From Leidyana gryllorum EB-2025a (lineage: Eukaryota; Apicomplexa), in assembly GCA_048772705.1 (NCBI GenBank), contig JBLWGC010000230.1, positions 682,001-746,000 of the forward strand: DNA of 64,000 nucleotides. The letters run 5' to 3'. Shown one piece after another: positions 54,026 through 64,000 of the stretch. Under the pieces are notes generated by a model. The model made no database searches and was not told the DNA's origin. It was given only the letters and a program-made list of their open reading frames with translations. Position numbers and translations under genes: made by a program. The first letter of the stretch is position 1, and each line of letters opens with the position of its first letter.

Positions 54026-56357
54026 GGCCAGGTCAGATCAGATCATGTGGTCTAAAATCCAACTTTTCTTACCGAAGTGGCATCATCGATAGAGCACAGA
54101 CCGTGTTTCACACGACCATTAGTCAGCAGAGCGTCTATTATTTGCCATCCATAGTTTCGATACCTGAAGGGTGGTGTTGTGTGTGGTCCATCCGCATCAG
54201 ATTTTCGCTCACTTGATCTTGTGTGTATGCAGGAAGCCGTAGTAGAGTGACTCGAGAGTCTCTGGACGTAGAAGGCTGGTGGGGGTGTCAGGTGTCATCT
54301 GATCGTCACTTAAGAAGTACGTTTCGGCCGCAGCTCCGAGTGGCGAGGTGAGGTACATGGCAGCGCATCCCTCTGTGAGCTCTTCGGCTGTGTTGAACAA
54401 ATCAATGGAGAGATTGCTGCTGAGCGAGAATCTTTGACTGAGGGTGAAGAAGAGGCCTCCAGCGAAACAGCCCTGTAGAAGTCGGTATCAAAGTGGGAGG
54501 GGTGAATGTGTCTCACCAGGTGAGTGTGGTCTATTGAGGAGGTCAGATAGGTGGTATCGTTGGAACTGGAGAGGACAATTCTTTGTAGTACGGCCAGAGG
54601 GCTGCGAGGCGAGCCGGTACGGATTGTGCCCTGGTCGGTCCAATGATCCTGATTTGGTGGGTAGGGCGGCTTTTGCAGCAGTGATTTGATGGAACGATCC
54701 TTCAAGAGGGTCTGCTTGTGTATGAGGAGGTTGGAGGATTTGGCAAAAGCTCTGAGACTCTGCCGACGGACTGGGTCGGAATTGTCTGATTGGAGGGCTG
54801 AAGCTTAGTAAGTGATTGACCCATCTTACTCAATTGGAGAGCGGATTTGACAAGATACTCATAGAAGCTGTCCGATTCAGCCCCGAGAGTGAAGCGTGCG
54901 CCAAAGGTGAAGGTGCCATTGCGGTGTTGATAGATATCGACCGGCATCAGTCCTGTTTCCATGGTGTTGGCCTCATCTATGATTTTATGGAGAATGGTGT
55001 CGGCGATGACTCCGAATTCACAGATGCCCGTCAGGTCAGAGAGCGCTCGGAACTCAATCTGATTTGAGCCCACGACAGCAGCAGTTGAGGCGGTGGTGGT
55101 CTCGGGTGTGCCTGTTATCTGAGTGTGCCAACTCTGTAGGCTCAAATCGCGTGTGATGAGACAAGGAAGTCGCATGGCATCGAGGGAGATGCATTGGGTT
55201 GAGTTCCACGGCATTCCGACCGGGAGGAAATAGGACGACAGGCCGTCTCGGGCCTGAGCGGTGGTGGCTGTGGCTGTGGCTGTGAAGTGATCGGATTTCT
55301 GGACGGCACATCTGAAGAGATTATAGCTGAGTCGGTGGCCGAGGTCCCAAGCTCTGTACAGTAGTATGGGGTGTCCGCTGAGCGTGAAGCCGCTGAGTAG
55401 GCCGCCAAAGCCGCGTATAGTGACCTCGAAGAAGGAGACGAGACGTGTTTCTCGGTGGAAGCTGGGCAAACTGTCTTGAAACTGTCGCATACTTCGCAAT
55501 TGTGTGAGTGTATCGCTGATGAGGGGGCCGTCGGATGACACAATGGGGGGCAGACAGGTGTCGAGGGCAACAGCGAGCTCGCGCTCTGCAAGATCTAATT
55601 TTGAGGGTTTGGTTGCGGTGGTCACAGCTAAGACCAATCGCTGTAATTGATCGACTTTGCATTTTGTGTGATCCTTTTCGGGTATCCGGTTGAGATAACG
55701 TTCACGGAAAGTCAAGTAATAGTCTTTGCCCATTAGTGCCTCTTCGATAACAGCAACCAGTTCTATCCAGCGAGCGGCATCCCAGAAGGCATTGTGCCTC
55801 AAGCTGGGCGACATGTATAGTGTATCAAGATTATCCAGAATAAACATTGGCTCTGAGGCCCACTCGCCCCGGCTAGTCTCCCCATTTCGAGGGTCCATTT
55901 CAGGGGCACCAAACGCGTGTCTGGCATAGTTCAGCCACACGAATTGCATTGTGCGGTCTACCCACCGTAAGCGGTGACCATTTTCCTCGGCCAGAAACTC
56001 ACTAAAGCTCGATGCGCGCGATAGGATGCCACTGTTGCCCCGTCGTTTCCGGTATGTGGGAGGGCACATCCGAAGGGTCCAAAAGGCCTCTTGTTGAGCT
56101 TCGCTCAGAGCATAGAGGTCGTTCGGACTCTCCAACGTCTCCTTCTGCTTCGCCGACGGCTGATTAGACTTCATATACGGACTTGACGCCCATTTTGCAA
56201 TGTCAACATGGCAACGTTCCTTCACTCGGCGGCCCCGTGCCGCACACACTTGGTGGGCCAGCTTCTTCCGACGGACTTGGCCGTTTCTGGCCAACAAAGC
56301 CATCCCATTGTACGCAGCATCAGCATACCACAACAACGCCAGCACCCATACTCGCAT
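53380..56357 (-). CDS. GH47 class I alpha-mannosidase
   Basis: ER/Golgi glycoprotein-processing or ERAD mannosidase family. Five exons (56357-54830, 54785-54517, 54472-54213, 54163-54073, 53886-53380) join in frame, 884 aa. Signal or anchor at the start (MRVWVLALLWYADAAYNGMA). Family landmarks: RWVDRTMQFVWLNYARHAFG, FILDNLDTLYM, DSFYEYLVKSALQL, DHTHLGCFAGG across an intron, EELTEGCAAMY, SLLRPETLESLYY, YRNYGWQI, DTWILAETLKYAMLLF and the Ca-binding TEAHPLP. RPETLES and TEAHPLP fit MAN1-type enzymes as well as EDEMs. Odd: about 100 residues lie between AMLLFSPAG and TEAHPLP where the family has about 15; I found no in-frame intron to explain it. The fourth intron has a GT repeat. Start is 21 bp from the divergent MED14 ATG. 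Confidence 0.87.
53993..54022. repeat. CA dinucleotide repeat in mannosidase intron 4
   Basis: About 14 CA units on the plus strand (GT on the gene's strand) inside the 186-nt intron 54072-53887. Confidence 0.85.
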
Positions 56358-56378
56358 CGAAATTTCGGTCACACAGTG
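56358..56378. promoter_or_regulatory. 21-bp gap between divergent mannosidase and MED14 starts
   Basis: Start codons at 56357 (minus) and 56379 (plus) are 21 bp apart. No core-promoter element is visible in the gap. Leaders must overlap the opposite gene or be almost absent. Confidence 0.6.
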
Positions 56379-59300
56379 ATGGTGGCCTTTGATTTCATCC
56401 AGAAGGACGAGTTTACAGAGGCCACACAGGTCCATAACCTCGGCCGTCTACTCACACGCTCCTCTCGCGAAGCCTATGACTGTATCCGGGAGGCAATGTT
56501 GGCTGCCACCCAGGCGGCGACCAGTGCCTCGTTGATCGAAGCGGACACCACGCGGACTCAGCTATGGGAAAGGGTCAGAACTCTCCGCGAGGTCTTTCTC
56601 AAACTCCTCGTGATACTGCAACTCAAAGAGACCCTTCCCAGCATCAATCAGGCGATTCAAATTGGTGCGTCTATCTGGGATGCGCGTGAAGCGGTTAGAC
56701 GCCGAGCCCAAGAATTCTATGAAATACAATGGCCACCTCTCGGAGGATTCGCTCCTCCAGCCCCTCCCCCCGCTATCCAATCCGCGGTCGACCTTCTGAC
56801 CCTCAAAAAGTCCACTACAATGCCCATATATACACAACTTGCTGTCGAGCAAACGAATAGCAATCCGCTCGACTGTGTCAATAATCTCAGACTCCCAGGT
56901 AACCAACCAATCGCCCCAGCCGCCGCCTCACTCTAACAACAGAGAAAACCCGAAGCGAAATCGAGCACAAACTCACCTCTGCGATCCTCGCCGACTATGC
57001 GCTCGCCCTCAGTCGTGGGAAACGGATGGAGCGAAGTCTCAACTTTGTGAAATTCCGTCTCATTCGCGGCAGAATTCATCTCACAGCCGAAGGCGAATTC
57101 GAACTCGCCTTCATATCAGACTTCCGCAAGTGAGTCAAATCTCGTCCCTAAACCGCCGTTTATGGACACTCTCACACAGATTTCAGTTCGAAAGCTGCAA
57201 ATTCCTCATTGGTCACAGCGTTGGCTACGGTAGCTCGGCTGAACTCGAGCTCTCCAGCTGTCACACCATCCAGTCAGCCAGCAATGTCGTCGTCCACACC
57301 TTCGACGAGCTGCGGAGGAGAGTGCTGTACGAACTCAACAGTTGGAAAGCCCTCATCAACGCATCCAAAGAAAACCGCGAGAAGTGCCGTCAGGTTAACG
57401 CTTTCTACCGCTGGCTGAACGCGGAGGGTCTGCTCAAACCCACCAAAGATGGAGGACCCATCAAACTTCAGGGCTCGATAGAGCTCGTCGAACTGCTCAC
57501 TGAGGACCTTTTCCAAAAGATGCTCAACCCGCCCGACGTCACACCGCCCACTCCGGAGGAAGTCGCCGCTGCGGCCGCAGAACCGGCAGAAGAGAAAGCC
57601 GAACCCGAGAAACCGGAAGCGGAACCTCAGGAACCCGTCGAGGACACAAAGACTCACATAGGCCCTCGCCGTCCCCTCCTGGGACCCCCACCGACAGCAG
57701 AGGAACTCAAAGCCACTGGACCGACTGAGGAGGAACAGGCGGCTGCAAAAGCTGCGGCTGAAGCCACGGCGGCCAAACTCGAGGAAGAGGCCAAAGCGGC
57801 CGTGGACGCTGCTGAAGACGCCATCGACGCCCCGCCTCTCGACGAACTCTGTGAACAACTCTACGATATGTTAATGGCCCTCGAATTCAAGTGTGCCAAG
57901 CGGCTCGAGTTTGAGAGAGAGAGATATCGGGGCCTCGACAGCAATCTATTCTCGTTTGAATTCTACCGATATATCATTCGGATGGCCGCAAGACAGTCCC
58001 GCTATATGGCCTGGCTCATCCTTCGAGACCAAGCCAGGTGTATCCGGGACTGTCAACTGCCACCCGCGGGACTCTTCCACGTCCACGAACACAAGAAGCA
58101 ACGCTATCGCAAAACTGCCGCCGGCGCCGCATCCACTGTTCACGACAACACCAGTATAGGAGGGGGCGAAGGGGTCCCCGTATGGAAACAGCTCTTCACA
58201 GAGTACTTTCCTGACCTCCCTGATGATCCAAACGTCGAGAAAATACGCCCAGGCAGCGACGAGATTCCCTTCGCTACCCTATTCCCCGGAAACACCTTCC
58301 CACTATACAGCCAGCACCTGGAACTCGACATAATGCCCGGACTCCCACTCCTACTCTTCCAGAGGCTAATTCCAGCCCTTGCCTCGGGCAAGCGCTCACA
58401 CTACCGCAGAGGATCCGACCAGAGCGTTGGGGGGGCATCCGTTAGTCCTTCTATGGGTCCCGCTGCCAGTGGCCGCATGGACAATGATGTGGACACAATA
58501 CAAGGAGGCCGCAGTGCCCAAGCAGAATCGAAACCTATCAACAAAATCCCGCCCATTGCCCGCCTCACCTTCACAATGGACCAAATCAATAGCGAGCTGA
58601 GTGTCAACCTCTGGCCCCTCAGCGGAATCGTGCAACTCTATGAGAACACAGTCCACGACGAACTCGGTGATCAGTCCCAGGAAGAAGATCTGGAACAACT
58701 TGATCAAGAGGAAAAAGCTATCGTGCGCGAAAGGGTCGCAATTGTTCGCGATCTTCTCAGACATATGGTCCAGCTGCCCAGTCTCAGAGCATTCTATCTA
58801 TTCGATGAGTCTCTTGTGGCACAACAAAACACAACAGGACGCATAGGAGCGACCTTCAACAAAGCGTCAAGTTCAACAGTCAAATGCTTCACGCCAAATG
58901 CTCTCAATCTGAGCACATGGCTAAGCAGATCATACCGAGTATTGGCTTCCTTGGCACTGCGAATGCTCAAAACCGAGTTGGAGCTCGCTCGCTCCGGCAA
59001 GCGAGCAGCAAGATTCGTCGCTCCTCCAAGTGACCCGGCTCATACAAACGACCAAGTGCCCTTGAACTCTGACGCATCAACCGCAGTCGAAAATCCCTTG
59101 AGCGTCAACAATCCTGATGCTGACACCGACCGCTTGAGCGACTCTTGGTCCTTCGTTCTTTTGGAATCTGTCTCCGATCGAGCTCGCGCAGATTTCAGCC
59201 GAGATCAAGATTCAACACAACTTCGAATCCTACACGGAGGCGAAGTCATCTTCATCATTTGGGTAGATTTCCTCACTGGAGCGCTCAGTCTAAATCCCAG

Positions 59301-59553
59301 TCGGTTCGGCAACTGGCTGCAAAAGCTCATGATCAATACCGATCAAGCGTCCAACTATGTGTGTCATCTCGCCAATCATCTCAGCACCGGCGATGTCCCC
59401 CGTTTGGTCATGGCATTGGCTAGTCTCGAGCCTTATTTGAAGTCCGAACCCGCACAAGCACCCGTGGCACCTTCATGTGTCACGGTCCTGTCTGAAGACG
59501 AAGACGAGGAGGTGGCAGCCTCGCCGCCACTCAAACGCACAAGAGCCGTATAA
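56379..59553 (+). CDS. MED14: Mediator complex subunit 14
   Basis: Backbone subunit of the Mediator transcription coactivator, linking head, middle and tail. Exons 56379-56898, 56943-57129 and 57180-59553 join in frame, 1026 aa (human 1454). N-terminal signature: LGRLLTRSSREAYDCI, LWERVRTLREVFLKLLVIL, then IEHKLTSAILADYALAL and FVKFRLIRGRIHLTAEGEFELAF, matching human [32 protein letters not shown]. Next come HTFDELRRRVLYELNSW and an Ala/Glu/Pro-rich insert (about residues 390-490), then helical blocks. The tail is shorter and less conserved. The C-terminus ends in an acidic stretch (EDEDEEV) and a basic tail. Shares a 21-bp divergent gap with the mannosidase and ends 7 bp from a convergent stop. 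Confidence 0.85.
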
Positions 59554-59560
59554 AGTGCTG

Positions 59561-61801
59561 CTAAGATGGCCACAAGGCATTGAGCACATGAATCTGGCCA
59601 CTGATGACGTCGGCCGCTCCGCCGAACGCCTGAGCGATGGTTGATGCCAGTGAGATCGGGGCACAATAACGATCAACCCATCTGATGAGGTACCTCCGCC
59701 ACTTGCGCCGAGCTCGACCTGTACGCAATTGCAGCGTATCAGTTATGTCGATGAGATCTCGCCAAGCACTCGGCTTGATCTGCTTCATGCTGTCCAACCG
59801 CTTGCGGGCGGTCAATAAATCGATAGGGTACCGTTCTGCATTTCTCTAAGGGTAGGAGGTAGAGGCTGCCGAATCCCAGCTTGCTCACCCGCACTCGTTC
59901 AAGTCTCTTGACATACGTGGGGAGCCTATTCAACTCCGAGATATCTCTCTTATGACGGCTGATGAAATTGTCCAGAAAATCAAGTTGTGGACGTCCCCAT
60001 TGATCATCGGGGACATGCACCCATAATGGTTCAACGCGGTCCTCCTCTAAATCCTTCAGAACTGATGTCGGTGTCACAAATGAAGGCGGACCAGTACTAA
60101 ACTCACCGCCTTGGAGCTCCTCAAGCGCCTCCACAACCGTCGTGTTGACATAAAAGCCAGCAACACTCGGATAGCTGGGATCCCTCCACATCGCATCAAC
60201 TTCTTTGTCCGACTTTCCACTTCTCCGAGCGGAATCCTGAATGAGACGAATCGGACAGTCAGATCACATGCTTGATGACCAACCTTATCTAATTGCAGAT
60301 TGTATGCTGCTTCGGCTTTTGCTTCAGCGATAATGGAGTTGCGCTGGGTTTGCCAGTCCTCTTCCATCTTCTTCATCGCTGCTCTGACTTCGTTGAGCAG
60401 TTTGGATTCGGTTTGCATGGTTTGCGCGACCCGCGCAACATACTTGTTGTTCAAGTGCGAAACCAACCGGTTGCAGCTATTTATTGCGGTTGTAGTAGCT
60501 CGACTCTTCCTTTGAGCATCCCCAAGTCTTCGAAGGAGCCATGCCTCATATTCACCGAAAAGCGTGTGACAGAAGGCTAAGTGAGTTATATCGTATGTGC
60601 ACTGATCGGAGTGGAGGCATACTTACTGTCTGTATCTCGTTGCGAGATCAGCTCCTTGAGCAGCTCGTTGTTGGCAGCCGTCCATAACAAGGCTGGGACG
60701 ACCAAGTTGCGGCACTGAGCAGCAGTATGTGGGAGGCGATCGGAGCTGTGGACTCACAGTGCTGAGATTGTCAGTGGTTAGCATGGGATCGAACTGGCAG
60801 TATCCATCAAATGATCCTCCGCTGCCACAGGCTTTAGAGGGCATATCTGTCCAGAATGAATGTCACGGATAACCTTCGTGTACTCACTGAGATCCTTTAT
60901 CCCAAAGGTAGTACACACGTTGTAATTCTACGGAAATATGGCACGACATCGCAAACGTTTATGCTTACGCGTGCCAGAGCTTCACAGTCGGATCGGCTCG
61001 CTGACGGCATCCCCTCAAAAGTTGTGACCATGTTCCGCTGGGTGATGATGCCAGCATTCCGGCAAAAGTCTCGCTCATCAGATATTGTGCGGGAGGCAGC
61101 GTCATAAGAGGGGCAGCGGACCGCACTACTACCAGATTCACATTGATCAATGATTTTGAAGAACTGAGGTTTTGTCACTGTTGCGCAATCGGCTTGAGGC
61201 GCGTACTGAAATCTGACATGAAAGAAGTCTGGTTGAATTTGAAGGCTCACTGGTTGCGTTAGGTTAGTGTAACAAAGTGCATTGACTCCACGGCTGTAAC
61301 AAGAATCTCGATATGTTGCTCGAGATCGGGTTTCATCCAGCACACTTATGCTCCGTGAAACCTCGGGACTGAGCGCGAGTAATTTCAAAGAGGAGGGACC
61401 CAGTCCTTGTGCAAAGGCGGGGCAGACGGATGCTTTCTGGGTATGTTCGGCTAATTTGATGAGCTGTTGCTGCCAGATTCTGCCCGCAAAAAGAATATAC
61501 ACTGATAACCCTGGATGTACAGTGCCTCACTCTGCACTCAGCATGGCTGATGAACAAATCGGCTGCAATCGTCGTGCTCCCACGCTGCGTCGCAGCTTGT
61601 CATCGGAGTCTACCAAGTCACTCACAAGGCGGGAGACATCAATAGGAGTAGTCGCAAAATCATCATAACCTCAGGGTGCTCGCTGCAAGTGGCAGTTTTG
61701 CCACCAGGGGGTTGGTGACGCTTACCAAGCATCAGAATGAAACCAATGGCAGCAGCACAGCCGAGTATGAAGGACACGGCGTCTGTGAAGGCTGTGCCCA
61801 T
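59561..61801 (-). CDS. Unidentified membrane protein with Cys-rich ectodomain and coiled coil
   Basis: Not recognised. Exons: 61801-61726, 61501 to about 60950-60900 (3' end uncertain: several phase-1 donors, while the strongest donor, GTAAGC, is phase 0), 60846-60758, 60714-60627, 60576-60284, 60236-60107, 60061-59889 and 59845-59561. N-terminal membrane anchor (AVSFILGCAAAIGFILML then VYILFAGRIW), a lumenal or extracellular region with about ten cysteines (CPAFAQG, DSCYSRG, ADCATV, DQCES, RDFCRN, YCQF), then a coiled coil (ESKLLNEVRAAMKKMEEDWQTQ) and a charged C-terminal half. Between exons 1 and 2 lies a 132-nt open segment (about 61678-61547) that could be a cassette exon. Starts 54 nt after the OGG1 stop; ends 7 bp from MED14. 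Confidence 0.6.
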
Positions 61802-61827
61802 AAATCCAGAGTGTGTTCGGTCAGTCG

Positions 61828-61837
61828 CACACGTGTG
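61828..61837. repeat. CACACGTGTG palindrome between OGG1 and the next gene
   Basis: In the 54-nt gap between the OGG1 stop (61856) and the ATG at 61801, minus-strand pair. Confidence 0.8.
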
Positions 61838-61855
61838 TCTATCCTTCTCAGTGTG

Positions 61856-63285
61856 CTACATATCGGAAGGTCGCCGTCGTTTGCGCCCTTCAGCCTTCAA
61901 CATGGAGAAGCTAGCTACATATAAATACAGTTGAGCGAATCCAGGAGCCTCAAATCTGCTTGGAACATGTTTGTGAGGTAGACACCTTGTATGATCTGCT
62001 CACCTGCTTGCGAAGGAATTGCGCCGCACTTCCTTTTCCCTAGAAGGCGGAGTTTTGGCATCGTACAGATCATCAAAAAATGCAGCTAGCATTTGGTTGA
62101 TGCGAGTATCAATTGGGACTGCCTGCATGGCCCTCAAGCCGTACAAACAGATACAATCGGCCACTTTGGGTCCAATGCCGCTGATGAATTGTGTCTTGAT
62201 GGATGTCCCGGCGGGTATGTCTTACCGATATCGTTCGGAGAAGAAGAGAGCAGCTGTTTCATAGCTCAACAGATTCTGGGCGATGGCGTCGCGCATAATG
62301 TCCAGAGCGTTGGTGCCAGAGCCGCTTTGTAACGAGTGATGCAGGGATGGGTAGGAGGCTAATTTGGTGAGGACATCGCTGGGAGAGTGCGTCGAGTGGC
62401 TCTTGTCGCTGTGATGTTTGTGAAGGTCGTCCCCGATGGGCGACAGATCTGATTCTTCACTATTGGAGTCCTGTTGAGGCCAGGGGTCAAAGTTTTCGCC
62501 TTCTGCGCAGGGTGAGGACATTGCAGCGGAGTTCGAATTAGCGAGAGCGTGGCGGGTGAACTCTGTATCCCGGTGAAGGAGTGTGATGGCCGCGATCAAA
62601 TGCGAGCCTCGGTACCCAAAGTTGAGATTACGCAGGAAGTCCTCTGTGAAATGAGGGTTGGAGACAGTGTCTTGTAGATTGGGGAAGGTCGCTGGAGGGA
62701 AGTCGGGTGGCCACTGTTGTGCTCGTGAGGGTGCGAGGTCAATGGGAGTGCCAAAGTGGCGCGCGAAGGCCAAGACCATGGCAGTGATCCGTTGTATATT
62801 GCTATTTTGACTGCATATGAAGGAGACGAAGACCTCGAAGGCGTCCTGATTGAGGAAGCGCACTCCTTCTGAGAGCTCAATAACTTGATCAAATACATTT
62901 GAGTGTGCGATCCAGCTGCGAGATTGGGTTGGAAGGGAGGTGGTAGTTGTTGGGGGGGGATATACCTGTTTCTGAATTTACTCAAGTCGATGTCATTGGG
63001 TCTTAAAGATAGATATGCAGCGAGATTGGATTCGCATTGCTCATTCGAGTGGCCATCGGAGAGACATTCCCATATTACATCATCGCCATCTTGTTGTAGT
63101 TGAAAGGCGCAGGTGCCCAGAACTCCGTGGAAGAGGTTATCATCAAGGGGTGATTGACGCCATCTGAAAGCCTGTCCTGCATGATGGGGGGTGATTGAGG
63201 CGTTTACGGGGGGTGGTGGGTAGTTACCGCTGCAAAGAGTGAGTTTAAGATTGCATTTGCGTTGGTGACGTTGAAGAATGGGCAT
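61856..63285 (-). CDS. OGG1: 8-oxoguanine DNA glycosylase
   Basis: Base-excision-repair glycosylase/AP lyase. Five exons (63285-63228, 63176-62966, 62915-62226, 62180-62004, 61955-61856) join in frame, 411 aa (human 345). Landmarks: GQAFRWRQ (human GQSFRWRE), FEVFVSFICSQNSNIQRITAM, NLNFGYRGSHLIAA, the helix-hairpin-helix GIGPKVADCICL with the catalytic lysine, and QAVPIDTRI with the catalytic aspartate; the end FAQLYLYVASFSML matches the human C-terminal helix. Odd: about 85 residues rich in Ser, His and Asp are inserted between LLHRDTEF and the HhH motif. The end EGRKRRRPSDM could be a nuclear localisation signal. Divergent from the GBP-like gene (67 bp). Confidence 0.93.
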
Positions 63286-63352
63286 TCCCTGCCACTCTTG
63301 GTTTTTGTGAGTGGGAACTTGACGGGTGGCGAAGGATAATTTTGTTTGAACG

Positions 63353-64000
63353 ATGTGGTGGAATCAATGCTTTCTGCTGTCAGTGCTGCTAGTTAGTCGA
63401 AGTGTATTGGGGTCGGCGCTTGGGCCTATACAGCTCATACGGCCCGGTCAGAACCACGCGTATCTTGAAACGGTGCCTGAATCACTGGCGAAGCTGAGAA
63501 ATATCAGACCACCTGTGGCAGTGATATCTGCTGTTGGTGCAGTGCATTCGGGAAAGTCTTTCTTGCTGAATCGTTTATGGGATGCCCAAAGCAATGCTGC
63601 CGGATTTGCGGTTGGATATACAGTGAAGCCAGAGACGAGCGGGTTATGGATGTGGGAAAATCCACAACGTCGAGGTGGCACTGCCATAATATATCTTGAC
63701 ACGGAAGGCTTCTTCTCACCCAATGTCACTGAGACCTATGACGCTAAACTCTTTGCGATATCCACCCTTCTCTCCAGCGAAGTTATCTATAACACTGTCA
63801 AGTTTATCGGTACGTAACTAACGTGCCGCCCTCTCAACGTCCGTCTCTTTCAGACAACCATCACTTGGAATTGCTCGAGCTTTTGATTCGTCGAACAAAT
63901 CTGTTTGGTCTGAGGGCTTATGCCCGCCACAATCGGGCTGTTGCTGGGAACAACAGCACCAGCGGGGCCCCCATATCCAACCTGGCCAGCTTTCTACGTG
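63353..64000 (+). CDS. Guanylate-binding-protein/atlastin-like GTPase with signal peptide (partial)
   Basis: Runs off the right edge. Exons seen: 63353-63809 and 63854 onward, phase 1 over a 44-nt intron (donor GTACGT). A signal peptide (MWWNQCFLLSVLLVSRSVLGSA) precedes a dynamin-like GTPase domain with P-loop GAVHSGKSFLLNRL, the family segment SGLWMWENP and G3 motif DTEGF, then FAISTLLSSEVIYN as in GBPs. Typical animal GBPs lack a signal peptide and act in the cytosol, so this one may enter the ER lumen or be secreted. Second exon: FDNHHLELLELLIRRTN. The C-terminal domains lie outside the window. Confidence 0.85.

Noticed and set aside
60623-60844. A separate gene starting at MPSKACGSGG (about 60844)
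   Set aside because: Phase-matched splicing on both sides makes this an internal exon of the unidentified membrane protein gene.
1-64000. Mobile elements or viral insertions
   Set aside because: No transposase, reverse transcriptase, integrase or capsid-like ORF and no long terminal or inverted repeats were seen.

Overview
The window is nuclear DNA of a eukaryote with a very compact genome, standard stop codons and many short GT-AG introns. Most introns I could phase are 35-75 nt; a few of 110-270 nt carry simple repeats. I found no transposon, retroelement, tRNA or rRNA. About 28 protein genes fill 64 kb. Recognisable products are nuclear-eukaryote proteins: DNA-PKcs, a TUTase-like nucleotidyltransferase, RANGRF/MOG1, four sigma-class-like GSTs, a DUF2828 protein, a DUF4139 protein, a USP4/15-type deubiquitinase, a GH47 mannosidase, MED14, OGG1 and a guanylate-binding-protein-like GTPase. 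The set looks holozoan or animal-like, but I cannot fix the taxon from sequence alone. Exon joins were worked out by hand; where CDS totals are given they divide by three.

Layout. 1-2.2 kb: an Old Yellow Enzyme family gene, a small unidentified minus-strand gene and a possible 66-aa membrane protein. 2.2-20.3 kb: a nine-exon DNA-PKcs gene followed after 18 nt by a TUTase-like gene. 20.3-24.7 kb: a secreted protein (minus), a GST (plus) whose coding 3' end overlaps RANGRF (minus), and a small type I membrane protein. 24.7-27.2 kb: three more GST genes. 27.2-34.4 kb: three minus-strand genes in a row (coiled-coil protein, DUF4139, DUF2828). 34.4-53.4 kb: nine plus-strand genes in a row (PIP-box protein, acyltransferase 3, degenerate AAA protein, an unknown, USP, four-TM protein, mucin, Cys-rich mucin-like protein, a 1206-aa unknown). 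53.4-59.6 kb: GH47 mannosidase (minus) back to back with MED14 (plus). 59.6-63.3 kb: an unidentified membrane protein and OGG1 (minus). 63.35 kb to the end: the start of a GBP-like gene.

The most striking signal is the packing. Three same-strand gene pairs are separated by exactly 18 nt, each spacer carrying GATTTTTG. Two pairs appear to share an ATGA stop/start overlap. One pair overlaps by 23 nt, and one convergent pair overlaps by 44 coding nt. Divergent start codons lie as little as 15 and 21 bp apart. From the 15-bp divergence at 34.37 kb, one-way gene runs extend about 7 kb left and 19 kb right. This suggests polycistronic or strongly overlapping transcription. Whether it is resolved by trans-splicing, internal promoters or reinitiation cannot be told from DNA. 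A second recurring signal is the short palindrome CACACGTGTG, seen seven times, mostly in introns and spacers.
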